From NCBI RefSeq assembly GCF_016107685.1, contig NZ_JABASY010000005.1:62001-126000 (forward strand): 64,000 nucleotides of DNA, given 5' to 3'. The DNA comes from Brevibacterium yomogidense (lineage in GTDB: Bacteria; Actinomycetota; Actinomycetes; Actinomycetales; Brevibacteriaceae). Position 1 is the first letter of the stretch. Each line of letters begins with the position of its first letter. The notes beneath the pieces were generated by a model that did no database searches, was not told the DNA's origin, and was given only the letters and a program-made list of their open reading frames with translations. The translations under genes and the position numbers were made by a program. This document shows, piece after piece, positions 25,361 through 33,392 of the stretch.

Positions 25361-25950
25361 GCTTCCTGGTCCTCGTCGTCCGCCATCTCGGCGGCTGTCA
25401 CCTCCGCCAGCGCCTTGTGTACGGCACCCACGGAGGCGCCGACCCCTGCTGCGATGACCCTGATCGACTCGCCGCGCTCTCGCCTCGAGAGGATCGCCGC
25501 GCGCTTGTCGTCGTCGATCACACGCGGCCGCCCGCCGACCCTGCCCCGCTTCCGTGCCGCTTCGAGCCCGTTCCGCGTCTTGCGCACGATGTCGCGTCGA
25601 CGGTCCTCGGCCAGCGCGAGTGCCATGTCCAGCACGAAGCTGCGTTCGGTGTGCTCCCCCGCGGCGATGCCCTCGAGCACCTTCACCGCGATGCCGCGCT
25701 CGAAGAGGTCGTTGAGGACAATGAGCCCCTCGAGCAGGTTCCTGCCGAGCCGGTCGACCTCCTGCACGGTGAGCATGTCCCCATCGCGCATGTAGTCGAG
25801 TGCCTCCTGGAGCCCGGGCCGGTGGTCGACCGCGAGCTTCCCGCTGACCTTCTCCTCGAAGACCTTGACGCAGATCGGGTCGAGCGCGTCGTGCTGGCGC
25901 TCGGTTTCCTGCTTCTTGGTGCTGACGCGGACAAGTCCGACGAGCGCCAT
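25357..25950 (-). CDS. Small serine resolvase
   Basis: A 197-aa resolvase/invertase. Catalytic Ser10 in GLVRVSTKKQ, core segment QEVDRLGRNLLEGLIVLNDL, and a C-terminal HTH (GESIRVIAAGVGASVGAVHKAL). ATG 25950 has GGAGGGGGC upstream. A large dyad sits directly upstream at 25966-26016. It lies outside the nearby transposon, so it belongs to element 2 itself or to an older insertion. Confidence 0.88.
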   Translation of the reverse strand: MALVGLVRVSTKKQETERQHDALDPICVKVFEEKVSGKLAVDHRPGLQEALDYMRDGDMLTVQEVDRLGRNLLEGLIVLNDLFERGIAVKVLEGIAAGEHTERSFVLDMALALAEDRRRDIVRKTRNGLEAARKRGRVGGRPRVIDDDKRAAILSRRERGESIRVIAAGVGASVGAVHKALAEVTAAEMADDEDQEA

Positions 25951-25965
25951 GCCCCCTCCGTTCAT

Positions 25966-26016
25966 CAAACCTGTTCAACTGCTACTTCCGAGACTACAGG
26001 TTGTTGAACGGGTTTG
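25966..26016. repeat. Inverted repeat upstream of the resolvase (candidate res site)
   Basis: CAAACCTGTTCAAC (25966-25979) pairs with GTTGAACGGGTTTG (26003-26016), one mismatch in 14. Position and size suit a resolvase crossover or accessory site, and it would overlap the gene's promoter. Confidence 0.6.
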
Positions 26017-26045
26017 TGAACATCCACGAGGTCCGGATCCTCTTG

Positions 26046-26097
26046 TGTGACTTCGTCTGCTGAATGGCGGGGTTCTTCGGTCGCTTCGTGGCGGGGT
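26046..26097. repeat. Left transposon end with tandem transposase sites
   Basis: Two adjacent 24-bp-spaced copies: CTTCGTCTGCTGAATGGCGG at 26051 and CTTCGGTCGCTTCGTGGCGG at 26075, each completed by GGT. Repeated end sites are usual for Mu/Tn7/Tn402-type transposases. The second reaches the stop codon of the tniB-like gene. Confidence 0.75.
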
Positions 26098-26915
26098 CAG
26101 GTGACACCGATGACCAGGGTGCTCTGTGCGGCTTCGATGACGTCGTTGGTGATGGTGTCGAGTTCGTTGATCTTCAGGACCCGCTGGATCTGGGGGAAGA
26201 GGCGTTCGAGAAGCCGGAAGTTGCCGCGGGTGATCCGTGCGATGGCTGCGATGGCTTGGGCGTCGGTGAAGTCGTCGGGGTCGAGGGTCTTGCCGAGAGA
26301 TCGCCAGTGTCGCTCGAGGACGAACAGCAGTTCGTCTTGTCCCAGGGGCCGGTACTGGTGGGCGAAGCCGACTCGGCTGTAGAACTGGGGGTAGTGGCTG
26401 AACTGCTTCTCCAGTCCGGGCATGCCGATCAGGATGAGGGCGATGTCGTCGCGGTCGTAGCGATCACGCAGCAGTTCCAGCGCGGCAGGACGCAGTCGTT
26501 CGGCCTCGTCGACGATGATCAGCTCCACGTAGTTCCTGCCGTCTCGCCATCCCCAGGCCTCGGGAGTGACCGTGCCGGGAGGTACGAGGTGCTGCTCGAT
26601 GCACATGTTGGTGCGGGTGATGGCTTGGGTCAGCTCGTCCTTCAGGGTCCGCGGGGTGGTCAGCACGCTGGGGGTGTAGAGCACGGTGCGGCTCCGATTC
26701 AAGGCGGCGTAGATCTTGACGTCGCTCTCTGCGCGTGGCCCCCAGTAGGTCAGCAGGTCATGAGCCTTCTCGTAGTGCGCGTAGCGGCGCGCGGAGAGCG
26801 TCTTTCCTACGCCGGCTGATCCGAAGCACAAACCGATGGTGTGCCCGCGGCGCACGGCGTCGGCGAACTCGGTGAAGCGGCGGTGCTCCTTGGTGACGAT
26901 GAAGCGCTGGCTCAC
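26097..26915 (-). CDS. tniB: TniB-like transposition ATPase
   Basis: A 272-aa AAA+ ATPase of the TniB/MuB/TnsC group, which selects target DNA and activates the transposase. Walker A GSAGVGKT (residues 32-39), Walker B VELIIVDEAERL, sensor LILIGMPGLE, and a C-terminal lid (ITRGNFRLLERLF). Starts 22 nt after the transposase stop in the same operon. Confidence 0.85.
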   Translation of the reverse strand: MSQRFIVTKEHRRFTEFADAVRRGHTIGLCFGSAGVGKTLSARRYAHYEKAHDLLTYWGPRAESDVKIYAALNRSRTVLYTPSVLTTPRTLKDELTQAITRTNMCIEQHLVPPGTVTPEAWGWRDGRNYVELIIVDEAERLRPAALELLRDRYDRDDIALILIGMPGLEKQFSHYPQFYSRVGFAHQYRPLGQDELLFVLERHWRSLGKTLDPDDFTDAQAIAAIARITRGNFRLLERLFPQIQRVLKINELDTITNDVIEAAQSTLVIGVT

Positions 26916-26937
26916 CTGAGGTCCTCCTTGTAGATCT

Positions 26938-28308
26938 TCAACGCCGACCTCGGCGCCGGAGTCGGTACTTCGGTGATCCGTGGTGTCTCGTAGGTGCGGC
27001 CACGAGGGCGATGCGTTCGTTGATGCCGGCTCGCAGCGCTCGGCGGCGGGCGTTGCGCGCGGCCTGGATCTCCTTGAGGCTGACCTTTTGATCGTGGTGC
27101 TCTTGGTTGACGGCCTTGCAGACGAATTCGTCGTGATCGAAGACGCGGATCTCGGTGATGTCGCGGGGGTCGTAGCGGATCACGACCGAGCGTCCGACGT
27201 AGCCGGCCAAAGTTGGCGAGACGTAGCGCAGGCCCTGGAAGCGGATGCCATCGCGGCGCACGACGCGGGTCTTGGCGACGGTCAACAGCAGTCCGTCGAG
27301 GTCTTCCAGGCTCTCGGGCATTCGGGGCAGCCAGCCATCGGCGATCCACGCGCTGCGCGGGGAGGTTCCGAGCTCGCTGTGCGTGCGGTCGTTGTAGGTG
27401 GCCACGAACGCCTCCAGGGCGCTATCGAGGGCGGCCAGGGACAGTTTCGGTGTCGGCCACGGCTGCCCTTCGGCGATGTGTCCGGGCAGGGCGGCGAGTA
27501 GCTCGGTGTTGATGGTGCCGAAGAACCGCTCGATCTTGCCCCGTCCCTGGGGCCGGGCGACGGTGGAGTGGATCAGTCGGATATGGAGGTCGACGGCGGT
27601 GTGGGCGAGCTGGTCACTGGTGAAGTCGCTGCCGTGGTCGACGTAGAGCACGTCGGGCAGGCCGCACATCGGCCAGGCCGGGTCGGTCTTGTGCCAGATC
27701 GCTTGGCGCAGCGCCAGGGCGGTGTTCATCGCCGACGGTGCGCCCAGGAAGACTGTGTAGCCGCAGACCGCCCGGGAGCAGTCGTCGAGGATCGTTGTCA
27801 GCCATGGCCGTGCGGGCTTGCCGTCGGTGCCCACCACCAGGATGTCGAGCATGGTGTGATCGGATTGCCACATCGCGTTGGGCAGCTCTGCTTGCCGGCG
27901 TAGCACCAGCTCGTGCTTGTCGCGGTAGGACGCTGCGCCCTCCAGGGCGAGGGTGACCATGCCGGGATCCAGGGTCCGCACGATGTCCCACACCACCGAG
28001 TAGGAGGGGACCGGCCACCTCCGGGCGGCGCAGATGCCGGTAACTTTGCGATGGATCGTGGCGATGGCCGGCCGCGGCTTGCTCAGTGCCAGGCCCTCGA
28101 TCAGGTCGACGAGGTCAGGCGGAAGGCGGCGGGAGCCGGTGTCCGCTCGTGAGGCTGTCTCCAGTCCGGCGTAGCCATCGGCGCGGTAGCGGGCGTGCCA
28201 GCGCTCCAGGGTGCGCAGCCCAACCCCGGTCTCGCGAGCTAAGCGCGCGAGGGGCACCTGGTCCTCGACGTGGAGCCTGAGGATTCGCCACCGCGCTCGA
28301 GCGTCCAT
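26938..28308 (-). CDS. tniA: TniA-like DDE transposase
   Basis: A 456-aa transposase of the Mu/Tn402 integrase-core type. N-terminal HTH domains (VPLARLARETGVGLRTLERW) bind the ends. The catalytic triad is visible: Asp in AMWQSDHTMLDI, Asp in DVLYVDHGSDF, Glu in GRGKIERFFGTIN. A Mu-type beta-barrel segment follows (GLRYVSPTLAGYVGRSVVIRY spans it) and a basic tail. ATG 28308 is preferred; a 41-residue upstream extension overlaps the resolvase gene. Confidence 0.9.
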   Translation of the reverse strand: MDARARWRILRLHVEDQVPLARLARETGVGLRTLERWHARYRADGYAGLETASRADTGSRRLPPDLVDLIEGLALSKPRPAIATIHRKVTGICAARRWPVPSYSVVWDIVRTLDPGMVTLALEGAASYRDKHELVLRRQAELPNAMWQSDHTMLDILVVGTDGKPARPWLTTILDDCSRAVCGYTVFLGAPSAMNTALALRQAIWHKTDPAWPMCGLPDVLYVDHGSDFTSDQLAHTAVDLHIRLIHSTVARPQGRGKIERFFGTINTELLAALPGHIAEGQPWPTPKLSLAALDSALEAFVATYNDRTHSELGTSPRSAWIADGWLPRMPESLEDLDGLLLTVAKTRVVRRDGIRFQGLRYVSPTLAGYVGRSVVIRYDPRDITEIRVFDHDEFVCKAVNQEHHDQKVSLKEIQAARNARRRALRAGINERIALVAAPTRHHGSPKYRLRRRGRR

Positions 28309-28315
28309 CACGCAC

Positions 28316-28912
28316 CTACTGCAAGGCGTTCTCGCGCCCGCGCTCGGCGCGCTGAAGGGCGCGGTAGACCGTGGAGCGGCCCACGCTGAACAGCTCGGCC
28401 AGCTCGCCCACGGTGTGCTCGTCGGCGGCATGTAGCTGGACGAGGTGAGCCTCCTGCCGGGCAGTCAGCTTCGGTGACTTCCCGCGCAGCCGGCCCTTGG
28501 CCTTGGCGACCTTCATCCCCTCGCGGGTGCGGGCACGGATGAGGTCGGCTTCGAACTCGGCGACCATCGCCAGCACGTTGAACAACAGCTTCCCCATCGG
28601 GTCGGTCGGGTCATACACCGATCCGGCGATACTCAGCTTCACTTCCCGCGCCGCGAGGTCGTCGGCGATCTGGTGGGCATCACGGACCGAACGCGCCAGC
28701 CGATCGAGCTTGGTGACCACGAACGTATCGCCGTCCCGACACGCTGCCAGCGCCTGCCGCAGGCCCTCACGGTCGGCGTTGCGACCCGTGAGCCCGTGAT
28801 CGACGTAGATGCGCTTGGGATCGACGCCGAACGCCGCGAGCCCGTCACGCTGCGCGGTCAGGTCCTGCTCGTCGGTGGAGACTCGGGCATAGCCGACCTT
28901 CAACGGAGACAT
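28316..28912 (-). CDS. tnpR: Transposon resolvase
   Basis: A 198-aa serine resolvase (Ser12 in GYARVSTDEQ; VTKLDRLARSVRDA; FNVLAMVAEFEADLIR; C-terminal HTH HTVGELAELFSVGRSTVYRAL). It resolves cointegrates formed by replicative transposition. First gene of the leftward transposition operon; res-like repeats lie directly upstream. Confidence 0.93.
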   Translation of the reverse strand: MSPLKVGYARVSTDEQDLTAQRDGLAAFGVDPKRIYVDHGLTGRNADREGLRQALAACRDGDTFVVTKLDRLARSVRDAHQIADDLAAREVKLSIAGSVYDPTDPMGKLLFNVLAMVAEFEADLIRARTREGMKVAKAKGRLRGKSPKLTARQEAHLVQLHAADEHTVGELAELFSVGRSTVYRALQRAERGRENALQ

Positions 28913-28929
28913 GCTCCCCAGTGTGTCAC

Positions 28930-29050
28930 ATAGCCTCCCGTCACCGGACAGTTCACCGGACGGGTCTTACGGGACAGCCCGCCAGGCGTGCCGTCGTTCC
29001 TCCCGATCAGCAGCGGTGGTGTCCGGTGAGGGTTCCGCTTACGGGACGCC
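28930..29050. repeat. Candidate res site of the transposon
   Basis: CACCGGAC occurs twice near 28940-28960 (CACCGGACAGTTCACCGGAC) followed by GGGTCTTACGGGAC; the same blocks recur near 29020-29045 as TGTCCGGTGAGGG and CCGCTTACGGGAC. Repeated and inverted 8-14-bp blocks upstream of tnpR fit multi-subsite res. The rest of 28913-29135 has no gene. Confidence 0.55.
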
Positions 29051-29135
29051 AGCCTTCGGCGTGGCTGTGGACGCGTGGGCAACTGCGGCGCACCCAATAC
29101 TGGCGTCCTGTCGGTGCGTCCACGAAGATGGTTGC

Positions 29136-29570
29136 ATGGGCATTTCACCGAACTTCACCATCGTCACCCTCGGCGTCGCCGACTTAGAGCGCAGCATCGC
29201 GTTCTACCGCGGACTCAGCTGGGAGCAACGAGGGGACCCGTCTGCCGGCATCACCTGGTTCCGCACCTCGGGCACATGGATCGGCCTGTACGGTTACGCC
29301 GAACTGGCCGCCGACGTCGGTGTGCCCGCCGATCCGGCTACTGCCTATCGCGGAATCACGTTGGCGCTCAACTTCGGCACTGAGCAGGAGGTCGATACGG
29401 CGCTGGCCGAGGCTGTCCAAGCCGGTGCACGATTGGTGAAGCCAGCAGAGCGTGCCGATTGGGGCGGTTACTCCGGGTACTTTGCCGACCCCGACGGACA
29501 TCTGTGGGAGACCGCTTTCGCCCCGTCCTTTCCGGTCGCCGACGATGGCACCATCGATATCCGGGGCTGA
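29136..29570 (+). CDS. VOC / glyoxalase-family protein
   Basis: A 144-aa vicinal-oxygen-chelate protein: TIVTLGVADLERSIAFYRGL at the N-terminus and YSGYFADPDGHLWETAF at the C-terminus, the two halves of the fold, with metal-ligand-like Glu near the end. The family includes lyases, dioxygenases and drug-binding resistance proteins; substrate unknown. Carried as cargo beside the cadmium genes. Weak ribosome site at ATG 29136. Confidence 0.8.
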   Translation: MGISPNFTIVTLGVADLERSIAFYRGLSWEQRGDPSAGITWFRTSGTWIGLYGYAELAADVGVPADPATAYRGITLALNFGTEQEVDTALAEAVQAGARLVKPAERADWGGYSGYFADPDGHLWETAFAPSFPVADDGTIDIRG

Positions 29571-29695
29571 TTCGCTTGGACCGGAAGGTTGGTGGACTCG
29601 CGGCTCCTTCACCCTCCAGTTCGTGCCGCAAGGGGATCCCCTTACGGGCATGCGATCTGGGCTGACGCCTGTGACCGAGTGTTCAGCACGCGCTG

Positions 29696-29719
29696 TATAG
29701 TTCAGTGCATGCTGACTAT
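29696..29719 (+). promoter_or_regulatory. cmtR promoter/operator dyad
   Basis: TATAGT (29696) is a likely -10 box about 8 nt before the ATG at 29709, so the mRNA is probably leaderless. An inverted repeat ATAGTTCAG ... CTGACTAT (29697-29719) covers this box and the start codon, as expected for an autorepressing ArsR-family sensor. Confidence 0.55.
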
Positions 29720-30068
29720 GGCTTCGCGTCTCGACGTGATGAACCGCCTGGGTCGTGCACTGGCCGACCCCACTCGATCCCGGATCATCTTGACCCTGCT
29801 CGACCATCCCGCTTACCCGGCGGAACTGGCCCGAGATCTGGACCTGACACGCCCGAACGTGTCCAACCACCTGGCATGCCTGCGCGATTGCGGGATCGTC
29901 GTCTCCGAGCCCGAGGGTCGTCGGACACGATATGAGATCGCCGATTCGCACCTGGCGCAGGCGCTGACGGCACTGGTCGATGCCACCCTGGCGGTGGACG
30001 AAGACGCCCCGTGCATCGATCCCGCCTGCTCGCTTCCCCGATGTGACGTAGCTGGGGAGGGCGCATGA
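29709..30068 (+). CDS. cmtR: Cd/Pb-sensing ArsR-family repressor
   Basis: A 119-aa winged-helix repressor closely patterned on M. tuberculosis CmtR (LGRALADPTRSRI, then LTRPNVSNHLACLRDCGIV). The metal-site cysteines are all present: CLRDC in the recognition-helix region and Cys in DEDAPC near the C-terminus. Metal binding releases it from DNA. Its stop overlaps cadD, so it controls the exporter by autoregulation. Confidence 0.9.
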   Translation: MLTMASRLDVMNRLGRALADPTRSRIILTLLDHPAYPAELARDLDLTRPNVSNHLACLRDCGIVVSEPEGRRTRYEIADSHLAQALTALVDATLAVDEDAPCIDPACSLPRCDVAGEGA

Positions 30069-30667
30069 TCCTCACCTCGGTCTTGCAGGCGATGGGCCTG
30101 TTCGCAGCGACCAACATCGACGACATCATCGTGCTCTCCCTCTTCTTCGCGCGAGGGGCAGGCCAGCGCGGCACTACCGCCCGCATTCTGGCCGGCCAGT
30201 ACCTCGGATTCGCCGGCATCCTCGGCGCCGCGATCCTGGTGACCATCGGCGCCGGAGCATTCCTGCCCTCGGCAGCCATCCCGTACTTCGGTCTCATCCC
30301 TCTGGGCCTCGGCCTCTGGGCCGCATGGCAGGCCTGGCGCGGAGACGATGACGACGATGACGACGAGGCCAAGGTTGCCGGCAAAAAGGTCCGCGTGTGG
30401 ACAGTCGCAGGCGTCACCCTTGCCAACGGCGGCGACAACATCGGCGTCTACACCCCTGTCTTCCTCAGCGTGGAACCTCTCGCAGTAGTCGCCTACTGCA
30501 TCGTCTTCCTCGCGCTCGTCGCGGTCCTGGTGGCCCTGGCAAAGTTCGTCGCCACCCGCCCCCCGATCGCCGAAGTGCTCGAACGCTGGGAGCACATCCT
30601 CTTCCCCATTGTTCTCATCGGCCTCGGCATCGTGATCCTCGTCAGCGGCGGAGCCTTCGGACTCTGA
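30065..30667 (+). CDS. cadD: CadD-family cadmium resistance transporter
   Basis: A 200-aa membrane protein with five to six helices. TNIDDIIVLSLFF near the N-terminus and LANGGDNIGVYTPVF in the middle are the paired acidic motifs of CadD. An Asp-rich cytoplasmic loop (residues ~99-106) may bind metal. The family exports Cd2+. Coupled to cmtR by ATGA overlap. Confidence 0.9.
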   Translation: MILTSVLQAMGLFAATNIDDIIVLSLFFARGAGQRGTTARILAGQYLGFAGILGAAILVTIGAGAFLPSAAIPYFGLIPLGLGLWAAWQAWRGDDDDDDDEAKVAGKKVRVWTVAGVTLANGGDNIGVYTPVFLSVEPLAVVAYCIVFLALVAVLVALAKFVATRPPIAEVLERWEHILFPIVLIGLGIVILVSGGAFGL

Positions 30668-30941
30668 CGTAGCGGCAGCGATCCAAACGGCCCCGACCGG
30701 GCGCACCCCTTTCGGTTCAGACCGCGACACCTACCTGCAGCCAGTCCTGCGTGATCGCGGCAACAAGACCGCCACGGAGCGCTACAAAAACCCCGCCACC
30801 AAGCGAACGAAGCCACACCTCTTGCGTCGGCGGATCGTCCCGACGTTCGGCAACCTACCGTTTATTGAACGGAACGCATTCGATCGGCGGAGCCGCTCGC
30901 GAGGACCGCGATGAACCGGTCACACGAGAGAAGGAGCTGCC
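30668..30941. other. Transposon right end and ardA upstream region
   Basis: Holds the transposon terminal repeat (about 30785-30817), the right copy of the CCTCTTG target duplication (30818-30824) and about 115 bp of element 2 sequence before ardA with AGAAGGAG as its ribosome site. No gene. Confidence 0.6.
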
Positions 30942-31493
30942 ATGACCGCTGAGACCACCATCGACACGACGCCCCGCGCCTGGATCGGCTGCCTGCACTG
31001 CTACAACGACGGTCGGCTCGTCGGCGAATGGTTCGACGCCGAGGGCGCGGACGAGATCACCCTGGCCGACGTGCACGGAGGCGCTGCGCACTTCCGCTCC
31101 GACTGCGAGGAGATGTGGGTCATGGACCACGAGAACATCCCAGTCCGCGGCGAGATGAGTCCCTACGACGCTGCCCAGTGGGCTGAAGCCCTGGCCGCCG
31201 TCGACGAGCACCTGCGGCCAGCGCTGTGCGCCTGGGTCGAGACCGGCGCCTACGTCGCTGAGGGCTTCTCCGACCTCCCCAGCATCCCCGACTTCGAGGA
31301 GCGGTACTGCGGCGAGCACGAGACCTTCACGTTCTACGCCCATGAACTCGCCGAGGGCATCGGACTACTGCACGACGTGCCTGAAGAGGTAGTGCGCTAC
31401 TTCAACTGGGATTCGTGGACTCGTGACCTCGGCTACGACTACACCACCGCCGACAGCCCCAGTGGGGGCGTGTTCGTCTTCCGTAACCAGTAA
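30942..31493 (+). CDS. ardA: Antirestriction protein ArdA
   Basis: A 183-aa acidic DNA mimic that blocks type I restriction enzymes during entry into a new host. Family segments: AWIGCLHCYNDGRLVGEWFDA, FEERYCGEHETF (each within the ArdA core), and the ending YFNWDSWTRDLGYDY with GGVFVFR. Strongly acidic composition fits. It has AGAAGGAG upstream. A short copy of its C-terminal coding region is found at 32591-32645. Confidence 0.9.
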   Translation: MTAETTIDTTPRAWIGCLHCYNDGRLVGEWFDAEGADEITLADVHGGAAHFRSDCEEMWVMDHENIPVRGEMSPYDAAQWAEALAAVDEHLRPALCAWVETGAYVAEGFSDLPSIPDFEERYCGEHETFTFYAHELAEGIGLLHDVPEEVVRYFNWDSWTRDLGYDYTTADSPSGGVFVFRNQ

Positions 31494-31550
31494 TGCCGGA
31501 CAAGTCGCGGATCTTCAACGGGCAGACATGGCGACACGTACCTGCGCCGG

Positions 31551-32471
31551 CACTGCACAGCGGTGCCACCGTTGTCGTGGCCGTCGTGGAGCCCCACGCG
31601 ATCGAGTCGTGCGCCCGGAGGCGCCACGGTTGCGCGCTTCGACCTGTGCCACTGCACAGCGGTGCCACCGTTGTCGTGGCCGTCGTGGAGCCCCAGGCGA
31701 TCGAGTCGTGCAACCCTGCAGCGACCGTGCAACGTCAGATCGGCTCGTTGCACCGGTGGTTGCACGGCGCTCTTCCGCGTGATTGCAACGTTCTCCGGGG
31801 TGTTGCTGAGGGCTTGTGCGACTGTGCAACCAGAGGCGCGAAAGTTATCAACATAGACGCAGAGTGAAGCACGTTCAATCGCCCTACATTTTTTCTTGAA
31901 GGGTCGTTGCACAGTTGCACAGTACTGTCTCTTCGAGGTCAAGATCGTTGAGATCACACGGCAAAACGCTGTGCAACCACCTGTGCAACGAGTCTGAAAT
32001 CTGTGCAACCGTGCAATGACTCGTTGCGCACGACCGCACGCCACAGCGGTGCGCTTCGACCCGTGCCACTGCACAGCGGTGCCACGGTTGTCGTGGCCCT
32101 CGTGGAGCAGCACGCGATCGAGTCACGCCCCGGAGATAGTACGCAATCATCGTTCTTTCATGGCCGTTCGCGGACCCAGATCATGACCCTTTCCTGGCCC
32201 CTTCGTGGTACCTGGCGGGCCGTGATCGAGGCCCTTGAGTGGCCCTTGATCGACACGGCGGTGTCACGACCGCACGCCACGGTTGAGCGCTCGACCCGTG
32301 CCCGCTGCACAGCGGTGCCACGGTTGTCGTGGCCCTCGTGGAGCAGCACGCGATCGAGTCATGCCCCGGAGATAGTACGCAATCATCGTTCTTTCATGGC
32401 CGTTCGCAGACCCAGATCATGGCCCTTTGCTGGCCCCTTCGTGGTACCTGGCGGGCCGTGGTCGAGGCCCT
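31551..32471 (+). repeat. Four ~60-bp direct repeats and a 167-bp duplication
   Basis: A unit beginning CACTGCACAGCGGTGCCAC and ending GCGATCGAGTC occurs at about 31551, 31650, 32067 and 32305. The last two are part of a 167-bp duplication (32069-32235 and 32305-32471) differing at only a few positions. No convincing gene lies in 31494-32590; ORFs here are repeat shadows. Confidence 0.75.
31708..32009. repeat. Cluster of ten GTGCAAC/GTTGCAC heptamers
   Basis: Exact GTGCAAC at 31708, 31727, 31824, 31971, 31983 and 32003; its complement GTTGCAC at 31747, 31759, 31906 and 31914; a near copy at 32011. Ten copies in about 300 bp with an AT-rich ACATTTTTTCTTGAA in the middle (31887). Looks like an iteron origin or a dense operator. 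Confidence 0.65.
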
Positions 32472-32590
32472 ACTCGATACCCGCGACGTACCGCAGGGAG
32501 CACTCAGCGGGCCGCGGGCGAGGGCCCCCGATTGCCTGCTGCTCAACGAGCGCCGACGGCAAGCCCTGGCTTTCCAACTGGGCGTCGTGC

Positions 32591-32645
32591 GCTCGTGACC
32601 TCGGCTACGACTACACCACGGTCGCCAGTCCAAGCGGCGGCTGGT
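32591..32645 (+). pseudogene. ardA: ardA 3' fragment
   Basis: Encodes RDLGYDYTTVASPSGGWW, matching the end of the intact ArdA (RDLGYDYTTADSPSGGVF). No upstream portion of the gene remains. It marks the end of an old duplication of the ardA region that also produced the repeats between. Confidence 0.8.
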
Positions 32646-32647
32646 GG

Positions 32648-32947
32648 CTACTCGGGGTAGGGCCGAGGCACTACCCGACGGCCGACCGGCTTGCGCATGA
32701 CCGGCCCGTCCTGCTCCTCCGGCAGTTCGTCGCGCAACGTGCCGCTGATCAGCTCAACGGGATCGAGGCCAAGGTGCCCCGCGACTTCGTCGAGCGTATC
32801 GAGAGTCAGATTCCGCTCGCCCCGCTCGATGCCCGCAACGTACCGAGGGGAGAGTCCGACGCGATGGGCGAGCGCCTCCTGGGAGAGGCTCCAGTGCCGT
32901 CGCTGACGCCTGAGATTCGCGCCTAGCCGCCGCCTGAGATCACCCAC
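32648..32947 (-). CDS. XRE-family transcriptional regulator
   Basis: A 99-aa HTH_3 protein: LGANLRRQRRHWSLSQEALAH, then GLSPRYVAGIERGERNLTLDTL. The C-terminal ~30 residues are Pro/Arg-rich with no enzymatic domain. GTG start at 32947. Palindromes directly upstream (32967-33019) are likely operators. Probably a repressor of element 2 functions. Confidence 0.85.
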   Translation of the reverse strand: MGDLRRRLGANLRRQRRHWSLSQEALAHRVGLSPRYVAGIERGERNLTLDTLDEVAGHLGLDPVELISGTLRDELPEEQDGPVMRKPVGRRVVPRPYPE

Positions 32948-32966
32948 AATTCAAGCGTGGCGAACG

Positions 32967-33019
32967 GCACGTCAGTGTACCAGGCACAATGACGTGCTAG
33001 GTGGCACGTTAATGTGCCA
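32967..33019. promoter_or_regulatory. Operator palindromes of the XRE regulator
   Basis: TGGCACGTTAATGTGCCA (33002-33019) is a palindrome except its central bases, and GCACGTCA (32967-32974) pairs with TGACGTGC (32990-32997). Both lie between the repressor and the rightward membrane-protein gene and share GCACGT, so one repressor could control both sides. Confidence 0.6.
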
Positions 33020-33098
33020 ATATGGTTCTGTGACTTGTGACCCATGCAAACCCCCGGTCGGAGCGCATCCGGCCGCGAATGAGAGGCAATAACCCCTG

Positions 33099-33392
33099 AT
33101 GATGATCCTGCTTCTAGCCATCGCCATCGTCGGCCCGTTCGTCGCCGCACTCCTCGTCCGCACGCTGCTGCCGGCGCCGAAGCCGGGCGTCGGTCTCGTG
33201 CTCCTCCTCGGGCTCGCAGGCGGCATCGGCGGCTTGCTCGTCGGCTTCCTCCTCGGCCTGGCGATCACGCCGAACGCCCCCGCTGGCCCCTGGCTCGCTG
33301 GTGGAGCCGTCGTGGGCGGCGCGGTGCTGACCTGGCTCGTCGGCCGCGCGGTGTCGAAGCGCCGCGGGGCAGCCCAGCAGGTCGCCCGATGA
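33099..33392 (+). CDS. Small membrane protein
   Basis: A 97-aa protein with three hydrophobic segments (MILLLAIAIVGPFVAALLV; VGLVLLLGLAGGIGGLLVGF; WLAGGAVVGGAVLTWLVG) and a basic C-terminus. Coupled to the lipoprotein gene by ATGA. Function unknown. Confidence 0.7.
   Translation: MMILLLAIAIVGPFVAALLVRTLLPAPKPGVGLVLLLGLAGGIGGLLVGFLLGLAITPNAPAGPWLAGGAVVGGAVLTWLVGRAVSKRRGAAQQVAR

Larger units (their letters stand above)
26046..30817 (-). mobile_element. Tn402/Tn5053-like cadmium-resistance transposon
   Basis: 4,772 bp. Matching ends: left TGTGACTTCGTCTGCTGAAT and right (read inward) TGTGGCTTCGTTCGCTTGGT, both followed by GGCGGGGTT. A 7-bp target duplication CCTCTTG flanks it (26039-26045 and 30818-30824). 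Contents: tniB-like ATPase, tniA-like DDE transposase, resolvase and res-like repeats, then a VOC protein and cmtR-cadD as cargo. The intact duplication indicates insertion by transposition with no later rearrangement of the ends. Confidence 0.88.

Noticed and set aside
26938-28308. IS21-type istA/istB pair
   Set aside because: The partner ATPase, adjacent resolvase, end repeats and cargo outside the transposase genes fit Tn402/Tn5053-like transposons better.
31551-32471. CRISPR array
   Set aside because: Repeats are ~60 bp, irregularly spaced and partly one larger duplication; no uniform spacers and no cas genes.
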